Source of the DNA: Batkoa obscura
Taxonomy: Eukaryota > Entomophthoromycota > Entomophthoromycetes > Entomophthorales > Batkoaceae
Assembly (NCBI GenBank): GCA_030770535.1
Contig: JASVEC010000006.1
Location: 1,426,001-1,490,000 of the forward strand
DNA length: 64,000 bases
Direction of reading: 5' to 3'
Below, in pieces: positions 22,732-35,881 of this stretch. Each line of letters starts with the position of its first letter. The stretch's first letter is position 1. Under the pieces are notes generated by a model. It had not been told where the DNA came from. It searched no databases and was given only the letters and a program-made list of their open reading frames with translations. A program made the translations under genes and the position numbers.

Positions 22732-23541
22732 AACATATATATTCTTAAACATCACATGGAGACAAGTGGATTAAAGGTTAAATGGCATAGCATATTTTTA
22801 TTGCATCCAGAAAATTCGGAAATTGCTATAGCGATCGTTTTTCATAATAAATAATAAATAAAAGTCATAAATTATAGATTTAGTTTAAAAAGAGCCACAA
22901 AATTTTTAATGTTTTAACACTCTAATTTGGTCATTTGATGGTTCTATAGTACTGGTATTCTGTCATGAATTTCCATAAATACAAAACAAATGATTAGCAA
23001 AGTATAATCTGTTCTTTGTTCAGGAGAATTGAGAGAATTAAGAGAATTATAGAAAGTTAATTTACATCAAGATTCACCTCGTTATCTTACTGAAGTTAAT
23101 TTTATTACCATGTATAAAGTAAGATTGGTTAAAGGTCCTTTGGTTGATTTCACCATCTTTGTTCTTGGAGTATTTTTCTTTTCTTTTGAAAATATTTTAT
23201 CCCCTTGAAGCCAACAAGTTATATTTTTTTGAGTTAATAAATTAAGATATTCATGTAATATGACCTTTAGGCAGACAAAGCTGATTGGGTATGAGCATAT
23301 AATAGTATTTCATTTGATGAATGTTTAAAGAAATCACAATATTAGCTGGTTTTTTTTAAGGTGGAAGTTAATTAAAAAATATTGATCCAAGAACCTCTTA
23401 ACTATAGTAAGTCAAATTACTAAATTAGGAATAAAATTTACCATCTTTTGAGATTTGGTGATTTTATTTAACCTTACCAAAAGTACAAACTTTATGTTCT
23501 ATTACAATAAAATCAAAAGAATAAATTAAATGCGACCACTG

Positions 23542-23550
23542 TATATAAAG
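23542..23550 (+). promoter_or_regulatory. TATA box of CAP gene 2
   Basis: TATATAAAG lies about 85 bp before the ATG at 23635, matching the position seen for CAP gene 1. Confidence 0.6.
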
Positions 23551-23634
23551 GTTAAATTTTTACTTTCAAAGATTTAGCTTTACTCACTAGTCCCTAGCTA
23601 TCTAATTTTGTTTATAAAAATTAATCTTGTAAAA

Positions 23635-24327
23635 ATGAAGTTCACTATCCCATTAATTCTTTTATCTTCAATCCTTGCTCGTACCCTTCCACCTACTAAT
23701 GTCGGCGAAGTACAGCTTCATGAAAATGTTGAAGCCTCTACAAAGTCTAACCTCGAAAGAAGACGTGTTGTTGTAGTCACAAAGGTTGTCTATGTTTCAG
23801 CTAAACCAAATAATAACAATAATAAGCCAAAGCCAAATAATCCTCCAAGTAACAATAAGCCAAAGCCAAATAATCCTCCAAGTAATAACAACAAGCCATC
23901 TGGAAATGGCAGCTTAAATGAAAGGGATGTTGAAATGCTTTGTCGTGTTAATGCCATCCGTAAAAAACATGGTAAAAAAGCACTTAAGATGGATGATAAA
24001 TTAAATAGAGCTGCTCAAAAACACTCTCAAGATCAATTCAATCACAAAAAAATGACCCACGAAGGAACTAAGGTTAAGAGTTTCTGGGATCGTATCAAGA
24101 ATGAGGGTTACAAACTCATGGGTGGCTCTGAAAACTGTGCCGCCGGTCAAAGAAGTATTTCTCAAGTTGTAAAGGATTGGGAAAAATCATCAGGTCACTT
24201 CAGAAACATTGTTAGTGATGCTGAATGTATGGGTTGGGGTGAAGTAGGTAATTATTGGACCCAAGAATTTGCTAAAGGAACTCAATGTAGCTGTCAAGTT
24301 ATTCCAGATTGTTCCAAGTATCATTAA
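23635..24327 (+). CDS. Secreted CAP (SCP/PR-1) protein 2
   Basis: Paralogue of the gene at 20250; 230 residues, single exon, starting at the ATG at 23635. The signal peptide is MKFTIPLILLSSILA, followed by a propeptide with basic residues (LERRR, about residue 43). The linker is short and Asn/Pro/Lys-rich, with two copies of NKPKPNNPPSN, in place of the Thr/Ser repeats of gene 1. From NAIRKKHGKK to the end the CAP domain is identical in protein sequence to gene 1, with the same His, Glu and Cys residues. The signal and linker regions differ clearly at DNA level. An in-frame TTG at 23608 is rejected as start. Confidence 0.93.
   Translation: MKFTIPLILLSSILARTLPPTNVGEVQLHENVEASTKSNLERRRVVVVTKVVYVSAKPNNNNNKPKPNNPPSNNKPKPNNPPSNNNKPSGNGSLNERDVEMLCRVNAIRKKHGKKALKMDDKLNRAAQKHSQDQFNHKKMTHEGTKVKSFWDRIKNEGYKLMGGSENCAAGQRSISQVVKDWEKSSGHFRNIVSDAECMGWGEVGNYWTQEFAKGTQCSCQVIPDCSKYH
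23953..24311 (+). repeat. 359-bp identity tract, second copy
   Basis: Same length and sequence as 20808-21166. Immediately downstream the codons diverge although the peptide CSKYH is kept (TGTTCCAAGTATCAT here against TGCTCTAAATACCAC), which marks the tract edge. Confidence 0.85.
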
Positions 24328-24713
24328 TCTAATAAAAGTATATTTATTATAATAAAAGTGCTTTTGTCTCTAACTAATTGAAAATTTAATACTAATCTAA
24401 TAAACTTAATTAATAAAATAATTTTAAAAGGACAAGCTACTAACTAGTGTGAGTACATTAGCGGTAACCGCATTCTTTAGTTTCAATCATGCTGGTTGAA
24501 ATTTATTTAAAATAGAGTTCTAAGTTAATATAAGTTAATATGAGTTAAGACTAAGCTGATATTTAGTATTAAATCACAATTGGCCTTTGTTATTGACTTC
24601 AATTAAGGGAATTGACACTACGTTTCAAAACTTTATTTTTTGTACTTAGCACATATTTCAAAAAAACTTTTTTTAAAACTTTCTTTATTGTCAAAGTAAA
24701 ATTTAATTATACT
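24328..24713. other. Intergenic, no feature seen
   Basis: AT-rich spacer with the CAP2 3' untranslated region and the promoter of the next gene. A few short repeats of AAGTTAATAT occur near 24515-24545. Confidence 0.5.
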
Positions 24714-25769
24714 ATGGACAAAGTTGAGGTTAAAGACTTGAACTGGTATCGATCATTCATAAATAAACAAATAGAGATACTAGAGGGCCCAATAGATATT
24801 AATATATTTGATAAGGTACAACAACTATATCAATACAACGTTAATAACTCAATTAAAGTTTAGGGAAAAAAGAAAGATGTATCTCCATTTTTACAAAGAT
24901 GTAAGGGTATTTAGATAGCTTTTTAAGATCTAACTTTGATTAGTGAACGCTTTGAACGCTAAGAATGTTAATACGATTTATAATAAAAAGAGCAGATTAG
25001 AATTGATTAAACAGATAAATTATTTTATAAATGTAAAACAAACGAATTATCAAAGTCACGGTATAAATTTCTTGGAGTCGGTCAAAAAAATAAATGTAAA
25101 GATGATAGAAAATGAAGAGTAATTTCATCCTCCATTTACAAAAATAACTTTATATATGAATTAGATTATTAAACAAATTTCCAAAGGATTGGATAAGAGG
25201 AGTATATGGGAATGCAACAGATAAACAAATCATAAAGTAACTATAATTAAAAGAAAATGAAATCGTTACTTATTTATAGGTACCAATCTCTGCTTAAAGA
25301 TATAGAAGAAAGACAAAAGGAATATAATAATATTGATTCACAAATTAAAAAATATGAAGTAAAAAATTTTAATCAGTTCATTTACAATTAATACCCTTTG
25401 AAGTGCTTTTTAAATGGACTTGAAGAGATCAGTTCGCCAAAAAGGCTCAAGATGATTAATGAGGATATAGTCATTCCAGAAAATTTTATGAAGCAGGACA
25501 CATTAATGAATCAAGAGCTTTCCAGGACAAAACTTTTATGTAACTTTATTTATCATTTGTTTACCTTTATTTATAAGTTTCAAGTAAAAAGATTAGAAGA
25601 TAGATTAAAGTTAAGTCAAAACAATAGCGATAAAGGAGGTATTTTTATTTTCTATTTTTTATTTTTTTTATAACATTTGTATTTATATTAGATCAAAACG
25701 ATGCTTCGCAAGAGAATGAAAATAGTATTTCTTTGGTCGATATTTTAAAAAACTTCTCACATGGTTAAT
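24714..25769 (+). CDS. Probable FTA4/CENP-U-like kinetochore protein
   Basis: A small multi-exon coiled-coil gene, tentatively assigned to the FTA4 family of the inner-kinetochore Sim4/CCAN complex. The ATG at 24714 opens MDKVEVKDLNWYRSFINKQI. An exon from about 24944 reads NALNAKNVNTIYNKKSRLEL followed by IKQIN; one near 25170-25240 has FPKDWIRGVYGN. A coiled-coil exon carries YQSLLKDIEERQKEYNNID. The C-terminal exons give VIPENFMKQDTLMNQELSRT, VKRLEDRLKLSQNN and end LVDILKNFSHG. The order (N-terminal helix, LN..N..IY block, LPxxW-like block, YQxL coiled coil, then a D-L-x-x-EL-x-R block) is what I recall for FTA4. The second-to-third exon joins are uncertain and no single motif is decisive. 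It could be another coiled-coil protein. Confidence 0.45.
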
Positions 25770-25988
25770 ACTTGGTTATATGATATAATCATTATTGCTT
25801 TATATTTCTCAATTAAGCTGTTTTTACAGTAATAATATTGGTATATTTACATTTCAAATAAATTAATTTAAATTAATTTAGCTGTTGTTTTATCCATTAA
25901 TCACAATTATTTTAAAAAAACTAATTTAGCTTATAGTAAACTAACACAAATGGTTTTATCTATAAATCGTAGTTTATGTTATTTAAAA

Positions 25989-27874
25989 TTATAACATGGA
26001 TTTAATAATAGGGGTCGCTACTTTGGCAAAAAGTCTAGGTTCTCTACTTTGGGTTTCTAAATCATCTAGTGAGATAGGGTTGACATGATCCTCAATATTA
26101 TCTAATTCCTAATTTAAAAAATAAGTTGACTCATATAAGCTATATAAATCAAGTTACTCTTTGCATAGCAGTTCTAAGTTTAATATTGGATGTAACAATT
26201 ATAGCTTGTGCTTCTAGGTCTCTTTCCAAAGAACGTGATCCGTAGTTCGGAGATCCAATCATAGTTAAGAACGGTATACTTTCGTTTGGCTTATACATCC
26301 ATAGCCCTTAATTATATAAATAAAAGTTTATGTATTAAAAACAAGTTTACCTTTAGCATGATAAGTCCATTTATCTCTATGATATTCTTCAACTTTAATT
26401 GTTTTTTCTCTATGCTTACCTTTAACTTTAAATAAAAACTCTTTTTCTATTAATGTATACGCATCAGGTATAAATTTTGAAACCCCTTTTGAATTGAAAA
26501 AGCCGTTTGCCTATAAAACATAAATATGTTATATAAACTATTTACAAAACGATTACCTCTGGTGAGGCAGTAATAATCCTGAATAATGCAGAAGTACTCA
26601 AAATACGTTCCTGATACAATTGATTAAAATTGAAATACCCAGAGGTAATAGCTGTACTATACTTTTCATTTCGAAATCTTCCACTATTATCAATAGCTCT
26701 TAATAATGATAAAGTTACCGTTTGATCTTGAAATATATTTAGAGGAGCCATCTGGATAATAGGGACAATGACAGTATCACTTTCATCGCTTAATTCTCGA
26801 AAATCGTTTATTGAAAATGGATTTTTGATTTCATTTAAAAAATCCATTATTTTTAAATAAGATTCATACTTAAACTTTGAGCTTTCATAAACTGGGTCAG
26901 GAAAATTTTCCATTTTTAGTAAATAGGGCATCTTTTTGTCATTGTTAGGTTTAACTTTATAACTTATTTCTGATAGTGTGTCAATAAGCATTTGAAAATA
27001 ACTTGATAGCGGAAGGTTATTTTTAAATAAATAATATCTATCTTGGCGGTTTGAAAAGTAATCTTTGCTTAAGTTGGCACTAAAAAGAATTAACTAAAAT
27101 AATTCAATACTATAAGTCGTACCCTGATAAAATAACATCATCATCAAAAAGGTATGCTTTTATATGCATTAATCCTATCGTTTCATTAAACCTATTTGGA
27201 ATCAATTTTTTAGACCATCCAGTCAAATCTGGGGTATGATAAAAATGCAATTCAACCCTGTCAGGAAATTCATTTTGGAGCGGTGATAAAACTTCAATTG
27301 AGCTTCCAGTTTTTGTTTTTCTTGTCCCTCTTAAACAGTCTAACAATATCTTCAATTTCAAATCTTTATTAGCTGTCAAGCTTTCTCTTAATAAATTTAT
27401 CTAAATAATAATATGGTTACTTTACTTATTTAAATTAAATAAATTTAATTACTATTTCTTTTTCTTCCGGTCCGAAATACAAAGATGCTAAGGTAATTTG
27501 TCTTTTTGAATTTATTATTTTATCCTAACAATAAGCAAATTTTGAAATAAAAAGAAGTTATTTACCTTTAAAACTTCATAAAAAGATACAGGTTCATTAA
27601 TAATTACAATATCTTCTGCTTTTGCAGGAAATACTGGAGCTAGTGCTGGTAGGCTATTAAATGTTTTCATCAAGTTTTGAAATTCACTTCCTTTAAAAGC
27701 TAATTCGTTTCCTCTAGCTTTACTATCGTTTAATGTTAAAGGGCTACTATTGGCCTGTTCATTGATTTTGTCATTTATGTTTAACCTATTTGAAGTTGTG
27801 AATAAATGCCTTCTTATGGCATTGTTTTTAGTAATGACTTGTCGGAATATATTTTTAATGTTGGATTTGGTCAT
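25989..27874 (-). CDS. PGS1: Phosphatidylglycerophosphate synthase
   Basis: CDP-diacylglycerol-glycerol-3-phosphate 3-phosphatidyltransferase (EC 2.7.8.5), first committed step to cardiolipin in mitochondria. The ATG at 27874 gives a basic presequence (MTKSNIKNIFRQVITKNN, then RRHLFTTSNR). It belongs to the phospholipase D superfamily with two HKD motifs: GLMHIKAYLFDDDVILSGAN in the middle, and YHAKGLWMYKP followed by GSPNYGSRSLERDLEAQ in the C-terminal half. Other landmarks are ITLASLYFGPEEKEI and ILLDCLRGTRKTK. There are about seven exons with short GT-AG introns, and the stop is at 25989. An upstream in-frame TTG is ignored as a start. The length of about 540 residues fits the family. Confidence 0.94.
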
Positions 27875-28256
27875 TAAAAGCAAAATAAAATTTGACTTTT
27901 ATCAAAATCGAATTTTTTAAGTAGCAAGTTATTTTGTAATTTGTAGGACTAAATAGATTATTGCAACTTATAAATTCAAGTATATTGTGTGGTTGTGTGT
28001 TTAGTATAATTAAACTTTACTTTTACTTATAAATAAGATTGCAATTAATAAAATTATATCAAATTACAACTGTTTTAAAATGTTGTAATACAAATTCTAT
28101 AAAATTTAAATAGAATATTTAGTAATTGCTGATTTAATTTTTATTCAAATTACGATTCACTTAAAATTTGATTTGTTTATAATTTTTAAAATAAGTGGCA
28201 CGAAAGCTACGTAAACAAATTTGGAGTTTATATCAATTTATAACAGTTTAAATAAA
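27875..28256. promoter_or_regulatory. Divergent promoter, PGS1 / HexD
   Basis: A 382-bp AT-rich spacer between the two outward start codons. No distinct motif is recognised. Confidence 0.4.
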
Positions 28257-31200
28257 ATGAGCTTACATCCAGATATTGAATTCTCTAATATAAAGAAAGA
28301 TAATGATGAGATTAATAGGGATGAGGAGACACCTAACTTGGATTCCATGGGGGATGAACTTAATTCTGAAGAACCAGTTTCCTTCGGGACAATTCCAATT
28401 AAAGAAGAAAGTCCGGTATTGATTTCAATAGATAGTGAAGGAGTACCGCAAGACTTACTTGAAGCTTTAGTAGAAATAGCTATATACTGTCCTCATAAAA
28501 ATATCTATATTCCTGGTATCAAGTTTTTTGAAGATAAAAAAGATATGAACAATAGATTTGAAACAGAATTTAAGCTAACGTAAACGAATTAAATCACAAG
28601 GTAATTTAACTAAATAAATTTATAGGTTTATAGAACATGAATCTCTGGAAATAGGTGATTTAGAAGTATCATGCGAGTTTAATAAATATAAATATTTTGA
28701 AGTGGACATCCGTTATAGGCGTAAGATTGAAGGTAAATAATCATAAGATAAATATCTTCCAATACTAATGATCTTTAAAGCTTTTAAAGCTTTAGGCAGA
28801 ATTCTTACTATAGCTTTTCAAACTAGGACTTTTACTTCTGGAAAATTAGACTGGAATTATATTTTAAGAATGCTACAGTTCAAAGAGATGGCTCAATTTG
28901 AAGATTTTTGGTAATTAAGTATGATCAAATATCAACTTTAAAGCTTAGTTCCTTTTTTAGTCTCATGATAGACTGCTCCAGAAATGCTGTACCAACTGTT
29001 AGCTTTGTTAAAGCATTTTTGAGATATGGAGCTCTTATGGGTTACAGCATGCTTCAATTATATACTGAAGATACATATAAGGTACTACTTTACCAATGAT
29101 TTAAATTTTACATGTTAAAGATAATTAGATTCAAGGTCAAGCTTTTTTTGGCTTTTGTAGAGGTATTTGAATAAAAAAATAAAAAATAAAGCGGGTATTT
29201 AAAATTGTTTGTAGGCGGTTACACCTTTGAAGAGCTTAAGGCAATTGATGATTATGCCTTTCATTTGTAAGCCTATTATTAACAATATATAAAAATTGAT
29301 TTTTTTAGAGGAATTGAAGTTGTAGCATGTATCCAAACTTTAGGTCACTTAGGTCAGATGCTACAATGGCCTGAAAATTTCAAATTTAAAGATACGAGCG
29401 AAGTGATCCTTGCTGGGTCCGAAGAAAGCTATGAACAACTGGAGCTTATGATCAAAGCTGCTACTGCGCCTTTAAGATCTAAAAATATTCACATTGGGAT
29501 GGATGAGGTACATTTTACATTTTTTTGCAACTTTTCCTAAAACCATTGTTAAGGCTAGTGGCCTAGGGGAAGGAGAATATCGTAGAAAATTCCCAATGCA
29601 AGATCCTAGTGCTATATTTATAAACCATTTGGATAGATTAAGAGAAATATGTGATAAATTAGAACTTAAACCCATGATTTGGTCAGATAGTAATGTTCTA
29701 TATCATCATATTAAATAATACTAATGGTTTTATTAGTGTTATTTTGCCTTTGTAATATTTATATTATATTTAATAGCATTTAAACTAATGTTTAAAGCCT
29801 CAAACAGTGTTTCTCTTGATGGCTATTATGCAGATTGCGAGCCTATTAAATTATCAAACAACGCATCAAAGCTTAATGATTTGGATTTAGTATATTGGGA
29901 TTATTATCATACTGATTTTACTTATTTTCGTCAAAAAATTGATAAACACATTGAGTTAGGACAAAAAAATATATGGGTAGCAGGCGGTGCGTGGACTTGG
30001 ACTAGGCTTTGGTGTAGTATGCCGTTCAGTATTAGACAAACGTATATATCTATGAAAGCATCAAAATCTAGTGGAAGTAATGTTAACAAATACATGCTTA
30101 CGCTTTGGGGTGATGATGGAGCTGAGTGTGATTAGTAAGCCAATTTTATTACCCAGTTATTGTTTTTTATTTTTAAAGTTTCTCCGCTTTGCCTGTTATG
30201 GCTTATGCTTCGCTTCAAGCTTACACATCTGAGACCAACATTGATACTAGCTTATTAAGATCCTATTTTGGTAATTACTAATATTATAACTCCAATAATA
30301 CCTAATGTTTAATATTATTTAGCTGCGATATGCGGTGGTGAATTTGATGCATGGGTTTGTATATTTATCTATAATTAATAATAACTAACCTTTTAAAAAA
30401 AACTATAGTATGAAGCAAGCCAGGTATGCCCATATTTATTATGTTTTTTATTATAATATAGCCTTTAGCTTGATGAGTTACCTTTCTTTCTACCATCCTC
30501 TGATTTAGATACCCTGCAACCCGTAACACAAGGGGTCGGCCTCCCCCCTAACACCAGTAAGCATCTGCTATGGGAAGGTAATATGAAAATTCCAATATAT
30601 TTATAGCTTAATCATGTTTTTTTAGACCCTCTTTATTCTATTTTTTCTGCCACATATAGTGAACTTCCGCTAACCGAACACTATACAAAATTATATGAAT
30701 ACTTGAATCAAAAAATCACAGAAAAATCAAAGCTTTACCCATTAAATCATAGACTGATGTTACCAGCTTATTTGGCGAAAGTGTTATCCTTAAAAGTAGA
30801 TATTCGCTCTAATTTAGTTGAACGCTATAGGATTTGCAAAAACAACAATTTAGAAAGCTACTTTAAAGGCCGATTAAAGGATTTTGGTAAAGATCAACTT
30901 GAGCAATTAAGGGAGAGCATAGTTCAACTTTGGCAGTATCATCGCTCTATGTGGCATAGTAGTAATAAGCCTTTTGGGTGGGAAGTTTTGGAGGGAAGAT
31001 ATGGCACTCTTATGACAAGGTTTAATACTTTATCTTCAAGAGTCACAGATTACTGTGATTATGGCGAAAAAATCAAAAACGTGCTGGAGGGGGCTAAAGT
31101 AGAGGGCTATACTGTTGAATTGGTTCCAGATGATAATAATGTATTGAATTCAGGACCAGATGTTCCAATAGAAGAACTGTCCAGCATAGTGTTAAAGGAA

Positions 31201-31586
31201 TCAACTGACCAGTTTGCACCAACAGCAAATAAACACGACTTTGCAAACATATATTCTCAAGAGAGCAATTTTCAACAAAGTAAAATCCAGCCTACCCAAC
31301 AGTTTGGAGTATGGCCTATTCACGCTTTTGATGAATTAGGGTCTTATGAGCAATCAATCAATACAATACCGGAGTTTGAGATAGATATTCCTTCACCATA
31401 TGTTTTAGAAGCTGAGCTTATGCTAATCAACTACTACCGCGCTACAACGGTATCTCGCTTAGGTTAAATGTAAAAAAAATTATTCATTTTATTTTTGTAT
31501 TCATAAATAAACACATTGAAGTTGCAAACGAAGCTATGATGATCCAATTAGGACACTCTTTTAAGTTTATCGAGATTGATACATAA
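28257..31586 (+). CDS. HEXD: GH20 beta-N-acetylhexosaminidase, HexD type
   Basis: Removes terminal N-acetylhexosamine. There is no signal peptide, so it is probably cytosolic like animal HexD. The ATG at 28257 starts an acidic N-terminal extension. The TIM barrel begins at LMIDCSRNAVPTVSFVKAFL, runs through YSMLQLYTEDTYK and GIEVVACIQTLGHLGQML, and reaches the catalytic Asp-Glu pair in IHIGMDEASGLGEGEY, the HexD signature. Further conserved parts are KPMIWSDTF, DLVYWDYYHTDF, WVAGGAWTWTRLW and YMLTLWGDDGAECDYFSALP. The C-terminal helical region ends VANEAMMIQLGHSFKFIEID. More than ten exons, all GT-AG, include one of only 15 nt (30409-30423, YEASQ). The last intron lies just after residues SRL near 31466. 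Substrate could be chitin-derived or glycan-derived sugars; together with the deaminase at 15 kb it fits N-acetylglucosamine use. Confidence 0.92.
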
Positions 31587-32096
31587 TTTATTTTTAATTA
31601 TTATTCTACAATATTTGTATATACTCTTTCATTAAAAACTTTATATTGACATTTCATTTACGAAACCTAATAATAATTATTTTGACCTAAAGTACTATTT
31701 TTAAGGAAAAATATCTGTTATTCGTAATAGCCTTAAAAGATTTTAAAAGCTAATTTCTTTATCTTATAAAATTTATAAAATATAAAGCTAAACTATAAAA
31801 TTTATTTATTACAAAGTTTGGAAATGTGTCAATTTTATAATAGTTTATAATATAAAAAGTGAAAAAACAATATGGTCATAAAACACTTAGTATATAATAA
31901 TTATATTATCGTTAGCTAATTTGTATTTAGATTTTGAAAAGATTGTAAATAAAATAATAAATATCAATTTTTAAATTCTTTGTTAAAGTCGGCTTTTGAA
32001 TTAAAAAATATGAAAAAATTGATTATTATTAATACACTTTTTTTATTAAATTCTTTATAAACTAGAATTATAATAAACCCTATAAATTAGGATATT

Positions 32097-32206
32097 ATAT
32101 ATGGGGATGTATTTTCTGTTTAAGGATTTTACTAACAATTTTTCCGCTCAAACAACGCTTAAAAAATGGAAAAAGTAACGAAGCCAAAAAAAACACCACC
32201 ATATAT
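32097..32206 (-). mobile_element. MITE copy 6 (orientation B)
   Basis: Left end TATATGGGGATGTATTTTCT, right end AAAAAAACACCACCATATA, flanked by TA on each side. The body carries CTAACAATTTTTCCGCTCAA and CGCTTAAAAAATGGAAAAAG, the reverse complement of the orientation A body. Confidence 0.83.
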
Positions 32207-32286
32207 AAACAAATATCAACAGGTGTTTGTTGGGATATTGATGTTAAATATTAAAATGATATTTTTAATAGTATATTGGCATGTTC

Positions 32287-32390
32287 TATATGGGGATGTT
32301 TTTTTTGGTTTCATTACTTTTTCCATTTTTAAGCGCTATTCGAGCAGAAAGATTGTTGGTAAAATTAAACAAAAAATACATCACCATATT
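32287..32390 (+). mobile_element. MITE copy 7 (orientation A)
   Basis: Left end TATATGGGGATGTTTTTTTT, then GGTTTCATTACTTTTTCCAT and AAGCGCTATTCGAGCAGAAA; right end AAAAAATACATCACCATA. Together with copy 6 it makes a large inverted pair that could fold into a hairpin in single-stranded form. Confidence 0.83.
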
Positions 32391-32955
32391 ATAGTAAATA
32401 TCATCAATTTTAAATAAATCTATGATAAAATTTAAATTTATTTATAAAAAATATATCAATACGTTGATATTTGAAAATTTATAAAAAATGATTTGTAACA
32501 TAATTGAATTATTTTTTAAAATAACTTTTTTATATTTACAATGTTGAAAATTTCACTTCAAATAAATCAATATTTGATTATAAATAATATAAAAACCTCA
32601 AAGATTAGATCTAATAGCATACGGATTAGCGGTAAGTAAAAACAAATTCAATGTCAAATATCTCAAATTATTATTATTGTTAACTTTTATATTAAAATGA
32701 TAGAAAATGATAAGACAATTTTTATGCCTTAACTAAATTAAAAATAATGGTAGTGTTAAATGAATCATAACAGTCAAAAATGACGCGATATAAGTAAAAT
32801 ATTTCATATTATTTTATAGATAAAGCTGCTTAAAATAAAAGGGTGACCATTAGCGTAATTATAATATAGAATGGTACCATACTATAGTTTGATATTAATA
32901 ATGTAAAACTAAACTATAAATAGATAACCAAAAAACAGCTTCATACTTATAATAA

Positions 32956-34815
<1,860 letters not shown>

Positions 34816-35881
34816 TAAATGCAATATTTCAATATATTCATGAATACTGATTATATTTGAGATTTAGTTGAGGAAACAAGTACAATGTTGTAACAAAGCT
34901 ATTATATTAAGATCCAATATCATTATTTCAAAAACAATGTTAATAATTTATTAACTTTATAAAAAAATATAAAATGCTTTTGAACTCACATTGAGATTTA
35001 GTCATTAGAATCACACTGAGCTTATACTAAATGGAATTTCTACTATTTTAGTTATTATATTTAAACAACTAGCCCTGTTGTCTACTATATCGTTTACAAC
35101 AAATATCATAAAGTATAATTAATTGACATCCTTTAAATATAAATTATTTTAATTCATATACCAGATTTTAATTAGAATAAAACTTTGAACATTGTAAATA
35201 TAAGCTTTAATAAAAGTTATACGATGCCTTTTAGTTATAATAGTGCTAAAATAATAACCCTTCTCTAATAAGTTCCAACTTTATTATAGTACTCAAATTA
35301 TATAGTAATTTAGATTTTCTATTAAAGATGTAGCTTGTCTCAAATTGTAAAAGTAGCTAATTAGAATATTTATTTAAAATAAAAGATATAGTTTTTCAAG
35401 GGTAATGCTGCTTTGATAGATGTATGCGTGTTTTATATTTTATATTCTCTATTTGTGACTTATTCTTGGTATCGTTAACTAGTTAAAATATGGGCTTTTG
35501 AATATAATTCGAATAAACCAGGGATAACGCAAAACACTTATGATTTGTAGACATAAAATTAAAATTTGTGAATTGCTCCAAACCAAAACCTCATTTGCTG
35601 TACTTTCACAAATTAAATTTATCTATTTATAGTTTTGCCAATACTTTAAATCTAAAATTATTACTCAGCTGTATTAAAGCGATTCAAGTTTTTAATTATT
35701 AGAATATCTTAATATTAGATTCCTGTTAATTTAATGCACAACATCTTGGCAATTTGTTCTCAAAAGATATAAAAGCTCAATAAAAACTCAAAATATAAAA
35801 AACCAAATATATTCTTTATTGTTAGCATAAAATATTTAAAATCAATTTCACTATATAGTATAAATAGCAGTCCTTAAGTTA
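34816..35881. other. Intergenic, convergent spacer, nothing seen
   Basis: About 1.1 kb of AT-rich sequence between the 3' ends of MET3 and the MARK/KIN-type kinase gene. No open frame, repeat or RNA gene was recognised. Confidence 0.6.

Larger units (their letters stand above)
22384..24365 (+). repeat. Tandem duplication, unit 2 (CAP gene and upstream)
   Basis: Partner of 19005-21215 in the same orientation. Upstream blocks align across its length, for example CCCACTCGGGTACTGTTAAT, AGATTTAGTTTAAAAAG and GGTGATTTTATT. It is shorter mainly because the linker of the CAP gene lacks the minisatellite. Confidence 0.85.

Noticed and set aside
32166-32417. Open frame of 83 codons
   Set aside because: It runs across two facing MITE copies and their spacer; coding is accidental.
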